Below, in pieces: positions 49,200-61,240 of a stretch of DNA of 64,000 nucleotides (position 1 is the first letter of the stretch; the number at the start of each line of letters is the position of its first letter). This stretch comes from Echinometra lucunter. Taxonomy: Eukaryota; Echinodermata; Echinoidea; Camarodonta; Echinometridae. The position numbers were made by a program, and so were the translations under genes. The notes beneath the pieces are model-generated. The model did no database searches. It was not told the origin of the DNA and saw nothing but the letters and a program-made list of their open reading frames with translations. The stretch is from NCBI GenBank assembly GCA_029962745.1, contig CM057170.1:22413504-22477503 (forward strand), read 5' to 3'.

Positions 49200-50230
49200 T
49201 CCCTTAAAAAGCATTTTAATGATATCGGTCTTCGGCTTTATGCAATTTCACTCTACTGCATCTGCAAGGGTAATTCAAGCGCGCCAATTGCCCAAGAGGG
49301 GTGCAATATTTCCTCCAATAACCTCCGGTGCTGTAAACCCAATAACATGCAGGAAAAAATGGAGTTGGTGTCGAGAGGCACGGATTTCGTGTTTAAATAC
49401 ATCCGGCAGGATTTACAGTCATTATCGTGCAAAATTGAAAGTAAATAAGTCCGCCATTAATTGGGGCTTACACGCTGTCCTGACCAATACGTGAAAACGT
49501 AAACCCGTTCCTCCAAAATCGCCTGCGCGCTTCACGAACACTCTCTCCTTCGTGACTGTCTACGGGGAATAGACACGACAGCCGGGTATGCGATCGCCTG
49601 CGCTCCGCGGGGACCTCTCCCCCGAAAAAAAGGAGATGCGCCTACGTCTCTAAACGCCTCTTGCTCCTTTATTGATCGTGTGTTGTGATACAAGGTGCAA
49701 TAATGAAGTGATGATGTATCGCTGTTACTCGCAAGAATGATCAAATAGCAACTCTTGGTGATAGACTTCAGGCCGATTACCCCGATACTGATAATTGAGC
49801 TGTCAAAAGGCTCGTTCCATCTTCCTTCATCCTCCCCTTTTTGCTCTGGGACAATGCGCATTACAAACAATCTCATGTTTGAGGAAAATTTACGGGGTAC
49901 TGAAGCGCGCGCTTCCAGATGCTGCTGGTATTTGCGTTTTAATGAGCTCCAGAATACACGGACGCGCCTGTGTGAAAATAGACCTCTTCCATTATTTGGA
50001 TAGGCGAAATGAGGGATTTGTATCACTTTCTGACAAGGATAAGCGACGAAATCTTAAATTGTGGAGATTGATTTGTATTTCATGGTGTTCTTTTGTTTTC
50101 CATAGTCAGGCATGCATAGCCAAAGAAGGCAATTTCACACGCACCGTGTTCAACCCCTTTCAAGCCATATTTAGCAGGAAGTTAGGGTATTCATGATATG
50201 AAATTAACGGGATTGTGCATCATGTAATAC
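49200..50230. other. Repeat-free block of unknown function
   Basis: About 1 kb lacks simple repeats and recognisable elements and has more CpG than its surroundings. It contains overlapping ORFs on both strands, including 164 codons on the minus strand (49532-50026) and 133 codons on the plus strand (49795-50196). None has a domain I recognise or a convincing splice context. A conserved regulatory element is as likely as coding sequence. Confidence 0.3.
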
Positions 50231-50999
50231 AATTATAATCGTCTTTCATGACATGATATTGGATATACATTCGGGCAGCTGAGATCTAAGCTAGCTATAG
50301 AGTAATCCACTCGATTTAGCAAAAAAAAAGCAGAAAGACGGTGACAAAATCGATTCCATAAAATATCTGAGAAATTATAAACCATGAATTCTATTTTCAA
50401 GGTATTGTTGATCAAAACACAGTATGGCAAATTTGTGATTGACTTTAATGTAGATTTTAAGCTTACGTTTTCTTTGTATATTTTTGTATCAGAGTCTCGA
50501 TTATTCAATTCACAAAACTGCATAACATAAAAAGCACACGATGTCAAGCTACTAAAAGTGAATTTCATGAACTATACACAAAGACATAATTTTCATTTAA
50601 AAAAAAACACTTAAATCTGAAAGGAAAGTATTAAGTGTATTTCAGTATCAAACAGAATACATTTCTGAATGAATAAGTGGAAAATGAAAGCGTACAGGCT
50701 GATTGATTGTATCTGTTTATCGAAATTCATTGAGGAAGCTCCTACTTCCTTCCAGCATGGCCAGGCGATATTAAATAGGATTGTATATTATGGGGCAACA
50801 GCAAACATGGCAGAGGAAATATATTTTCCCCTTCAGTTATTGCATTATTCATTTCTCCGACCGCACCTAAACCTTGATTGGATAAATTGTTGTTTTAGGT
50901 GAACGAAAGGGCATAATAGCAAGTACAATGTGTGCTAGGAAGCCCTGAGGAACATTTTACACCATGTTAAGATTCCATAGGCTGAATAAACTCTCCCCC

Positions 51000-51091
51000 C
51001 CCCCTCTCTCTCTCTCTCTCTATCCCCTCGCTTATTTTGCCATTAAGATTCCATAGGCTGAATAGACTCTCTTTCAGTCTCTCTCCTCTCC

Positions 51092-51122
<31 letters not shown>
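51000..51122 (+). repeat. (CT)n repeats within a duplicated short segment
   Basis: Two CT tracts each preceded by AAGATTCCATAGGCTGAATA (50972 and 51046) and followed by CTCGCTTATTTTGCCATT-like sequence. This is an approximately 75-bp tandem duplication. Confidence 0.85.
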
Positions 51123-51123
<1 letters not shown>

Positions 51124-53032
51124 TCTCGCTTATTTTTGCCATTTCGATCGTTTCGATTTAATCATACCAATAACTAATAGTCAAATCGTATTCAAACAGC
51201 ATGTGCAGAAACAACGGAACCGTGATCGTGAATTGATTATAAAAATGATGGCAGCCCATCTTTTAGATAATATTTTTTTTTAATCCAAACATTCCCTTAA
51301 ACTGCATTGTGTGGTCATGCATGTTATGTTAACAATATTGAAAGCAATCGTTTTCTAACAGCCTATGGCTTCAAATATTATTCAGGAGAATATGGAAGGA
51401 GCAGAGAGCTGATAATTTAGCTTTAACCCATGAAATCTGGAAAATGGATTTTAACATCTGTAAATATACATTTATCATCTCAACAACAAACAGCTCATGC
51501 AGCGACGAAGATTGAAATTAGAAAGAGAATATTCGTTGCTCTTCTATTTTGTTTTGATTTTCATTTGATACCTATTTAAAATGAGTTCGGATTTTTGAAC
51601 ATCAAATAATGAAGAACGGTGGCAAATGTCATGCCTTGGTCAGTATTGAGAGAATCAGTTTAATGAATAAATCACAGAGGTGATCCACCTTGATATTCAT
51701 ATTCCTCTAGAAAAAAGTCATACCACTAGAAACATGAGAATTATGATACCACGAACGTAAAATTTCAACTTTGACACGGATGCTGCTAACATGAGTAATG
51801 AATTTCACTATTTGCTATTAGTGCATCATTTCTTGTTGTTCATGTTGTTGATTATGTTTTTGTGTGGGCGTGTGTGTATGTGTTTTGTTGTGTTTGTCGT
51901 CTTGTTTACACGTCACGTACTACCTGAGTGTGTGCAGGGCGACATTGACGAGCTCTTTTCACTTGTCTTTGGCGTGTTGGGTTGGTGCGCATACTTTTAT
52001 AGCTTGTCCTTCACGAAAAAGGTTTACCATGTTGACCTGGTGAGAAAAAAAGTAGAAATGACAGTTTGATATATATCCCAAGCGGAATTCTGATAATGGA
52101 ATAATGTCTTTAATTGTTAAGTTTGCGAATTCGAGAGTATTTTTGATGGGAGACTAGGCTGGGCCACGGCTCATGACAATATACACTGATATATAGAATA
52201 TCATCCTCGAAATGTGATTTTCTTAAAGCCACTTAGTAACTATTAAAATCCGAGCTGCATGACCCTACATGCTATCACTGTATGAAATATTGTGTAAACA
52301 TAAAGCCCTGAAAAATGCACTTCAAAAGCAATTATCATGTCTCACAAAAAAGTGGAAATAATACATGTGACCGGAAATGCCAGACCTTTATTTTTTTACC
52401 CCATAGATTGCAGTGTTAGAAAAAAGCATACCCATGTTCATTTTTCAAATGGCGAATTTCAGTAGTAGATATCTTGATAATAACATCTTATATTTCAAAA
52501 CTTTTATATTCCCGGTAGTTGATTTATCGTTCTGCACATCTTTATACAACACAAACATCAAATAATCAAGCCTCCAAAAAGTTACCGAATCCCTTCAATG
52601 CAACAACACAGTTTGACATATTTCGCTCTGAATATCTTAAATCTTTTCCCCTCTCCTTATATTTCCATCCCATGGAAATGAATTAATTTCATATCAATAA
52701 TTGTTTTTCATTTGGTACATGTATATTTCCGTACGCAGAAAGAACAGATTTCAGCATGATTGCGTGCCGTCTTTCGTCGAAGATGCAGCGCCATGACACA
52801 AAAAGTGCACTTGAGTACGGTATTGCCATCATATTTCTCAAGGACGTTCGGTTTTATTTTCACATATGTCAGCTCAGAGTACAGACACACTTTAGTCTGA
52901 ACTTTTCTTCCGAGAACAACATTATTTTTTAGATTGTGCTTTTTCCTCTCTCTTCTTGTCTTAAACAATAACAACAGCAAAAAAATATTACCACTGAATG
53001 AATAATTAAGATAAGGATGGCGGCATCAGAGG

Positions 53033-53049
53033 TGAAGATGATGATGATA

Positions 53050-53080
<31 letters not shown>

Positions 53081-53106
53081 CGATGATGATGATGATGATG
53101 ATGATG
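53033..53106 (+). repeat. (GAT)n microsatellite
   Basis: Nearly pure GAT/ATG run of more than 20 units. Confidence 0.9.
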
Positions 53107-53602
53107 GCATGGGTAAACTAAATCTTGAACAACTGGTGAAACTAAGGCATAATAACAAGGGGAATTCGTGTTAAATGTTGCCTGTGACAATAGAGTTTTT
53201 ATTCATGTATCGCATTTGAAATATCTCTAAAAATACTGATTAATCATTTGTCCCTTATGTCAATACAGGGGTAGTAGGATATTCACTTATTTATTTTTTC
53301 TTTAATGTAATGTAGATTAACGACATGATATGTCACAGTGGGGCACGGTGCAAGAAAACGTCCAGTTAAAGTAAATATACTTTATTCAAAATAATCATTC
53401 ATGATGCCACTTTCAAAAATAACAAAGAGATCAGTACCTTCCATGCATACTGAGAGAGTTTGACCTATGCGGTTTGGGCACAATATAGCAAATGGTGCTT
53501 TGTTGGGCAAGCACGCAACAAAAGACAATGCTCCATGGTTTTACTTAACGAGAGCCAAGTTGCCCAAGTTGTCCAAATTATCTGTATAATGATCAGAGCA
53601 TT

Positions 53603-53722
53603 TTATTACAGAGTTTGGCCAACTCGGTTACAACATGGAGCAATTTCTTTTGACAGTGCAATACGTGTAATACGTGCCATGTTGTAACCTACTGCAACCG
53701 AGTTGGCCAAACTCTGTAATAA
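53603..53722. repeat. Long hairpin with 36-bp complementary arms
   Basis: The left arm at 53603-53638 (TTATTACAGAGTTTGGCC...) pairs fully with 53677-53722, apart from a 10-nt insert (TACTGCAACC) in the right arm. The spacer is 38 nt and contains two ATACGTG repeats. Confidence 0.9.
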
Positions 53723-54734
53723 AGGGCGTTGTGAAAGAGCGCCATCTGCGACTGTTCTTCAACCTTAGGAGTCGAGCGTGTCCAGCTCGAGTGCATAATC
53801 GCGATAATCGTGATAATAAGCATGATAAGTGTCGTTATGTTGAACACAATTATTTGGTGCACAATTTAAAATAATTCTTAGTCTAAGTCGACCTCCCCTT
53901 CAGATCATGCAAAGACTAAGTAAACTAGAAGAGGAAGAGACTGTTTCATCCTCAATTATTCGCGTTAGTTGACTTTTTGAAGTAGATAATCGCAGCCGGC
54001 CTAAATTATTATAACATGGGGTATATTTACAAGTGTCCTCTAGTAAATAACACAAACTCTTTGGCCTATTGTATTTCTGTTGATAATAAAAGAAATCTCT
54101 TTTCGCGATGGAAGGAAGAATGAAAATATACTACGTCTGCGCAGTCACCTTTTATAATCCATGATAATCGACAACAAAACAGACCCTTTCTTTTACAAAT
54201 GGTCAGTAATTTTCGGATAATTTTCGATGCTGTTTCCTTCATCTAAGGGTTTATCATGCAAATGACTGAAAATGCCAAATAAAATAGCGTGTTGTATATC
54301 AAAGTACGCGTCTTGTCAACCACACTGGTGCCGCGATTGTATATTGAAGAAGAATAATGTAGGTTTTTTTTTTTTTTACTTGTGTGGAGTGGAGTTAGGC
54401 ACACAATACATTTAATAGCTTGGGCATGAAAAGGATGGGTCAAGCAATTGTTACGGAGGATTCATATTCAGTGCGTCCAACCATATATACTGCACTGCGA
54501 GATAATAATGTCATGGTGATTTATCATTTTACATTCGAGCAATATTTTCTGCCCTTTTTCAATGTTTCCCTTATTTTTTGTTTGTTTCTTTTCATGTATA
54601 GGTTTGAATGAACAGCTTTTCATACAATTTTCAGGTTATTAGATTGCGTTTTATGTTATGTTTCTGATTTGAGATGTCTGTTATGTCTCTAAAATAAGTT
54701 GAAATAAAACTCCTAAGTTGAAATGTATGCACTT

Positions 54735-54847
54735 CTTCTTCCTCTTCCATCTCCTCCTCCTCCTCCTCCCCCTCTTCCTCCTCCTCCTCTTCTTCTTCTT
54801 CTTCTTCTTTTTCAGCTGAATGCGTGCTCGTTGTTTTCAACCGTGAA

Positions 54848-54890
<43 letters not shown>

Positions 54891-54891
54891 A
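54735..54891 (+). repeat. TTC/TCC tract and (AAAT)n microsatellite
   Basis: A pyrimidine trinucleotide run at 54735-54812 is followed by an AAAT tetranucleotide run at 54847-54891. Confidence 0.9.
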
Positions 54892-54967
54892 TATGTAAAA
54901 AAGGAAAAGTGACCCTATCATTTCACGGACATGATGGATGTAGAAGTTTACTAAATCCGCTAAAAAC

Positions 54968-55040
54968 TAAACCCGTTGACTACTGCTTTTGTAAAGGGGC
55001 TAAGCATAGGGGCACCCGGTTCCCGTAACCAGCTGGTTAA
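54968..55040 (+). repeat. Short TTAA-ended palindromic repeat, copy 6
   Basis: Begins AACCCGTTGACTACTG and ends CCGGTTCCCGTAACCAGCTGGTTAA-like. The central core is diverged. Confidence 0.75.
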
Positions 55041-55430
55041 TCAATTGTAACAGCCTTCAGCATCTTTAGTGTAGTCTTTCAAGACTCACCCAAATCACTG
55101 AAATGATTTGACATTCTCTTCGTTTACCTCGTCGTTGTTGTTATATTGTGGTTGTTCGTCGATGTGTTTGTTTGCTGTTTTTCCCTTCCATTTCACATCG
55201 TGTGAATTACACTGCCCTTTTGCTTCGGTGGAATAAATGTGAAAAAATAAAGTAGACATTCGATAATGACCATTTTCGTTGGCATTTAGAAAGATTGGAA
55301 ATCGGGAGAAATGATAGCATTTTGTTAAATTGGTGAGCCAATTGAACCGTCTCGACAAAGTCTGATAGTAGGTGCAAGGCCGGTGAGAGATTTTAGCTAA
55401 GTGGTCTGTGGTTTGGGGGGCAGCAAAATG

Positions 55431-55655
55431 AGCACCTACTCGGCACCTCTTTCAAACCACGTCTCCCAATCCTGTTTCTCCGCACAGGGGCCCCGGTCGC
55501 GTCTCACGGCTTTGCGGCAGCAGCTCGCCTTTCCCCAAAAACCTATTACCCCCAAGTCACCCAAAGCGTCATCGGAGGGGTGCCTAACAGCGACTGACAT
55601 TGTGACGTCACTGATGGGTACTTTGCTTGAGTGGTTCTACCAATCGAGTGGCAGG
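55431..55655 (+). CDS. Candidate coding exon of an unidentified gene
   Basis: An ATG with three A residues before it opens 75 codons that end exactly at a good donor (GGCAGG|GTGAGA at 55656). The frame remains open to 55739. The predicted start is MSTYSAPLSNHVSQSCFSAQ, followed by a basic, Pro/Ser-rich middle (FPQKPITPKSPKASSEG) and a more hydrophobic end (TDIVTSLMGTLLEWFYQSSG). I recognise no family. GC and CpG content are well above the surroundings. It could be a first exon, a non-coding CpG-rich region or chance. Confidence 0.3.
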
Positions 55656-55739
55656 GTGAGAGGGGTTTTAGGTGGAGTGCGAAAGGCGACAGGGGATGAC
55701 ACTACGATTTTTTTTATAGTCCACGGCTTGTCCAGCTAA

Positions 55740-56385
55740 CAGGTTTACTTTTTTCCCCCTGAAAGCTTGATCTCTTGCTGGTGATGTATTATGAGCTAAG
55801 CTATAAGCTTACATGCAAACAAGTGATTTGACTTTATTTCGATTTTTCTCTCAGTCGCTTCAGGACAGCGTTGAGAACACCACGAAGCCGAAGATCAAGC
55901 TATATTCGCCGTTGTCTACAGTAGTAGTGTCATTGTATAAATTTATTTGGTTATACACACATTTGTCTGACTGATCATTTTGTTTTGTTCTACCTGGTAA
56001 ATCGCCACCGCCGGTAGCCGCTTGTCTTCTAACCCGCACCTAACCCGTCTGATCCGCTGCGGTGATCCGCTAGTTGAGCTCGAGGATTGTCACCTCAGCC
56101 TTCTAACCCGCCGTCAACCACTAGTTCGCCACCGCGCAATATCGACGAAAAGGCTTCCCTTAATTTTTTGCAACCTGCCAGCGGTTGGAATCTTATCCGA
56201 CGGGATTTAGCCGTCTCACGCCGGTAGGCTCGGCTTTTAAATCCCCTCTCATTTAGTCAGCTCCGCGAACTTCAAAATCCCCCCACCTTGCGAATATTTA
56301 TCCCGTCTTTTCCGTCATCGACGCCCAGCTACCTCGGGAACTTTTTTTGTTTTCTATAATTACGAACGAAAATTAATCAGAGACG
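55740..56385 (+). promoter_or_regulatory. CpG-richer stretch, possible promoter/5' UTR
   Basis: The part from about 55990 to 56350 is rich in CG dinucleotides and in repeated CTTCTAACCCGC and CGCCACCGC motifs, in contrast to AT-rich flanks. It directly precedes the candidate exon at 56386. No TATA box is evident. Confidence 0.35.
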
Positions 56386-56563
56386 ATGAACCAACTACAT
56401 CACGGCCCGCTGTCAACATTAGAAGATCTGGTCGCCAGCGAGTCGGCACGGGTGTCGGCCGGTATCGGGAGTGTATCGGCCCAGCGACCAGTCGACAGTG
56501 CCCCTCAGCCACGCACTCATCACGTCCACTCGCCAACAGTTGATCACAACAGCGAGAAACAAG
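56386..56563 (+). CDS. Candidate first coding exon of an unidentified gene
   Basis: An ATG with A at -3 opens 59 codons plus one base, ending at AACAAG|GTAAATA. The peptide starts MNQLHHGPLSTLEDLVASES and is Ser/His/Pro-rich and probably disordered, as is common in N-termini of transcription factors and signalling proteins. I do not recognise it. The downstream 7 kb shows no exon that I can join to it, so the next exon would be in a long intron's far end or beyond the window. GC3-rich codon choice (CTG, GTC, GCC, CGG, TCG) supports coding. Together with the ORF at 55431 it might be one gene or alternative starts. Confidence 0.45.
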
Positions 56564-58137
56564 GTAAATAGTATGATTTTATTTGTCATTTAACTCTTTA
56601 CCCTGTTCACCCCCTCTCATTAATTTATGCTCATTTTTATGCTTCTCCTAGTAGTGCATAAATAATGGATGCATAATGCATAGCAATCAAAATGGCAGGT
56701 ATAATTTGCTAAAAATGCAAGTTGGGATTTATCAAAATTGTAAAAAAAAGAGATGAGAATTTTAAGCTGCCTTCTTCTCTCTTTCCCTCTTTCTCCCCTC
56801 ATGATTGAATATATATTTGGTTAACAGATCTATCGCCTATCACATTAAAACTCGACGTAAAATGGATGCAATCAAAACTCAAATTCAGACGCAGACATTT
56901 TTCAAATATGGTAATCTTATGTAGGCTTTTCAATATAAATTCACCATGCAAATCCACTCGAGACTGTAATTTTCCATGGAAAACCGAAATTTGGAAAGTG
57001 GGAAACGTTTGCAAAGAAGCAGAAAGTGGGGAACTTATCTCCATCTGATAATCCAGGACTCGTTTGTTTGCATTACGAGGGGGACGGTAACGAGTTTATC
57101 GATTTTCGACGAATAGCTGTCACGTCGGATTCTATCTTGCTGTCAATCGCGTCAAGTTTATCGGAATGGTCGCAGGTTGGTTGCTGTTTCTAGTAAAATA
57201 AAAGTAAGGACCACGATCATGGCGGTGCAGGTGGGAGCATTTCGGAATGAACTAACAGGTCTTGTCAGTCATGTCAGTTACGGTTGTACAGGATACACAT
57301 GCTTGAAGAACATACGAATGTCCGGTAAATGCGCGCAAAATGCAATTTTGACGCCTGTCAGAACTGTCATTTAATTGCATGCAGATGTCACACAGTCACG
57401 TATAAGCACAAGCCTGACTATGCACACTTGCATGGTATCGCTTCCGTTTTCTCTAAAATGGTATGTTTCTAAAGTCGAATTTAGAAAAGTGAATCCGCAT
57501 ATCTGTTTAGACTGGTCGAAATTATTGTTCTATAATGAACGGAAGCATGAATCCACATTTTAACTGTAACTTGTACATGTACTGTAAGTGGAAACGTGGT
57601 TGCTGTAGGAATAATTTGAAATAATTCTTCCCAGATACCACACTGAAGTGTTTCTTCGAAACGCCGTTATATTTTCATACACCTATCACTCATGAACGAG
57701 AGAAATTGATCAAGTAAATGCGAAAATAACCATTAACCTCATTTAGACTTCTACAAATATGTATAATTACAGCAAGAATACAAGAGTTGACTTAATCTTA
57801 TTCAACCACCTTCGTCTGTGAAAGGATAAGGATTCGGCTTCTTTCGAAGTTTATTTGTTTGTTTGTTTGCTATTAGATTAAGAGAGAATTTTCCACGGGT
57901 CTCATCTCGACAATCCTTTGAGGGTAACTAAAACTTTTTGGAAGCTCTATGTCATTTTCCTGTTTCCAGGAAGCAAAATAGTAATAGATAACAAAAGCAC
58001 CTGTTGGTATTTGCCAAAATGCATTTTATTTCAACATCATAAGTTTGCATAATGTTCAGTCTATGATTTTACGGGCTATTGTTGATTGTTTTTATCACCC
58101 GAGATATCCATTCTGACTCGCTTTTTTCCTTTTACAT

Positions 58138-58218
58138 TTAACCCGTTGGCTACTGAATTCACTAATTCCCACAGGTTTAATACAGGGACAGCCCCGTTCC
58201 AGTAGGCTGCAGGTCAAT
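58138..58218 (+). repeat. Short TTAA-ended palindromic repeat, copy 7
   Basis: Best-preserved left end: TTAACCCGTTGGCTACTGAA, core CACAGGTTTAATACAGGGAC and right end CCGTTCCAGTAGGCTGCAGG. Confidence 0.85.
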
Positions 58219-60046
58219 TGTTAGTAATCTAGTGCAGTTTACCATACCAATGAAATAATTGTTAATGTAATCATCTTACTTCAACGAGCAATTTCATCAA
58301 TATTTAATGTCATAATAACCGGCTAACAATAACTACCTGCTTGCTCAGAAATATATTGCAGTCATTTGAAAAGAAGTTCATAAGAATCGTCTATATGAAT
58401 AAAAAGTAATGAATTTAAAAAAAAAGATACTATTTATTTGTGCGCCATTATATTCACTGTTTTATTCGTTTCCTTATATCATGTATGTCACTGTATGACA
58501 TGAAATACAATTGGTCACCTTACTCTATAATTGTGGAAAAGATGATGTAATAATGTTTACTAGTTTCTCATCACCCCTCTATTCACATGGGTCGTTCGAG
58601 TCAGAGAAGTTTCTTGTTACCGTCTTATACTTTCATCTCTGTTCATGACCTTTTCTGCCTTGACGGCCTTATTCATTGTTTCATGTATTTATCTTTTCAT
58701 TTATGTATCTATTTATCTGGGGTTTTTTTTCCTATTTTCTTATTTAATGGCCGTTTATTATTTGTTAATTTTGTTAATTTTGTCTATGTTAATGAGTGTA
58801 GAATCTGAAGTCATGATGTACCGGAATGCATTTCATGTATTACAGAACATTCTGCCTTGTGGGTGAGCCTCTTTATTGCATTGACACAATTTTATAAGAT
58901 TGCTGTAGCAACGATCCCAAAGCATTCGTTTTATAGGAAATTGGGAAATATAAAATGACAGCAACAACCCCCCCCCCCCTTATTTTCCAAGAATCCGTAC
59001 GAGAAACGAGGAATTTTTTGCTTGGCATAAGTTTGTTTGGGTATATCGAGTCATTACTGTGTAACCACGACCTATCATGATTACAAAAGCTAAATAAAAG
59101 AGAAGAAACCACAACCAGTTTGGTATGCCAACCATAACTCGAGACACAACAGGTGTACGAGAATAGAATGCAGACAGCAAAGTGAAGAGGTGGGACTACG
59201 TACTGAAAAGGTGTAGGTGCCTGTGTTTTGCCTTAGAGTTTGCAGAGAAAATGTTAGATAATCATGCAGGAAGCATGAATGCTATTTATGTTGCAGCTAA
59301 ACGCTAATTTGGTGTCATAACTTATTGAAATAGATGTTTTATCTTTTCGTAAGTCGATATTCCTGTGAATTGGGCATTAAATTTAAACTCTTTACATTAA
59401 TGGGAATGATTGTTGCGCTACCTACAGTAACACCAAAATTTCTCCACAGGTCGTGTTACGCTATAAAGTGGTTTGAAATAGAAAAATATTATGAATTTGG
59501 GATGAAATTGGTGTACCAATGATGATCTTAAATTACATGGTATTTTTTTTTTTTTTTTGAAACTAAGGCCGAGCATTTTGTGTATAAAAATTCATCTCGA
59601 CTTTTGAAAATAAGAGTCCAGCCATGCTCATTAAAACTGATACTGGTGACCTAATGAATGCCACCTTGTTTTATTTTATTCCTTATTTACAGCCAACGTA
59701 ATTATTGATGTTATCAATGAAAAGGTTTAATTAAACAAATCGATGGTGAACGGTCGTAGACGAAACACGGTCAACACCCTAGCGCCATCATCCGACCACT
59801 TCTTCTTGCGTAAGGAGACGTCTGTGAACCGGTAAGGCTTCGTCTATAGCCATGATCAAAAGTGCGAATAAATTCACCATCGAAAATCAATATGGATGAC
59901 TTGGCAGACATGGCAGATGCGTTGTTATTGCGATCAAACATTCCAAAACGACAACATGGCTGATCATTTTAGAGGGTCAACGCGCAGGTGCATTGGTGCA
60001 ATTAGCTTGTCAAAATGCGTGTGACCGAAAATAGCCACCGACTACT

Positions 60047-60095
60047 GTTTGTGTAGAACATACTTGTTAGGTCAGAAAGTATGTTCTTCACAAAC
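60047..60095. repeat. 19-bp stem hairpin
   Basis: Arms GTTTGTGTAGAACATACTT (60047-60065) and AAGTATGTTCTTCACAAAC (60077-60095) pair at 18 of 19 positions around an 11-nt loop. Confidence 0.85.
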
Positions 60096-60744
60096 AATAT
60101 AATTCCTATTTGTTAGACAAATAAGAGTCAGGAGCTCTTTGAAAAGTAACAAGGTTGAATGTAATTCTAATTTAACGGCAGTATAAAAGGTATTTTAAAA
60201 AAATATATCTGCACAGTTAGGGCTAATATTCTCCTTTTTATAAAGTTCTGAACAGAATCTCTTTAACATGTTTAATCAATATTTTTTTTGTGTGTGTGTT
60301 GTTGAAGTAACATAACGCACAAAGTTAATTTTCATACCACAATGGTAGAAATGTATTATCAGTGACTATGCTTACATGTTTATTGATTCTTAATAGTCTA
60401 CCACATGCATGCAAGAAATCGAATGTTTTTGTTATTCTTTGGCGTATTTCATTTTCCTCGATATAATAATTTTGGCATAAAAGCTTACCGGTATATAAAC
60501 TGCTGGCTATATGGGCGTTTCAAAACGATCGCTCTGCCTGTTTATGCCAGTGGATAAAATTGAATAATAATTGTGAAGTCATTTTTACACCACTATGAGC
60601 GGTTGAAATGAACTCTTTGCCTCTAACTAGGGATTTAGATTTTCAAGGAAGTATGGATTGGGAGGATTTCTACCCGGCAACACGAGGCCGGAATATTTAG
60701 GTCAAAATATAAAAGAATAGGAATATGACTCCCTCGTCTACTTA

Positions 60745-60954
60745 TTAGACCCCTCCCCCCCCCCCCCCCCCATTTATCTCTCTCTCGCTCTCTTTCTCTC
60801 TCATGCCCCCCCTCTCTCTCTCTATCTCTCTCTCTCTCACATACACACACTCTTTCCCTCCCCCTCTTTTTCTCTGTCTATAATTTTCTCTGTCAAATAT
60901 GAACAAAAATAGAAATATATACCACCCTCATCCGCTGATACTCTCTCTGCCCAC

Positions 60955-61005
<51 letters not shown>

Positions 61006-61240
61006 CTCTCAATCTCTAGTCTCTGTCTTGAACTTTCTTCATCTCCGTTTCTCTCCATGTCTCCATTTGGCTCTCTTTTTTTCTACCCCCCCCCCTCTCC
61101 CTCTCTCTTACTCTCTGCATCATTTTCCATGCATAATTCTCTTTATCCATCTCTTTTTGCTATTCTCCTCTCATTCCAATGAGTCCACTCTCTCTATATA
61201 TATCTCTCTACCCCCCCCCCTCTCTCTCTCTCTTCTTTTC
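60745..61240 (+). repeat. Cluster of C-runs and (CT)n microsatellites
   Basis: Four CT blocks and three C-runs within 500 bp. ORFs on both strands are repeat artefacts. Confidence 0.9.

Noticed and set aside
49532..50026. 164-codon minus-strand ORF as a gene
   Set aside because: Longest non-repetitive ORF, but no recognisable domain, and it overlaps two other ORFs of similar length on the other strand. Left as an undetermined block.
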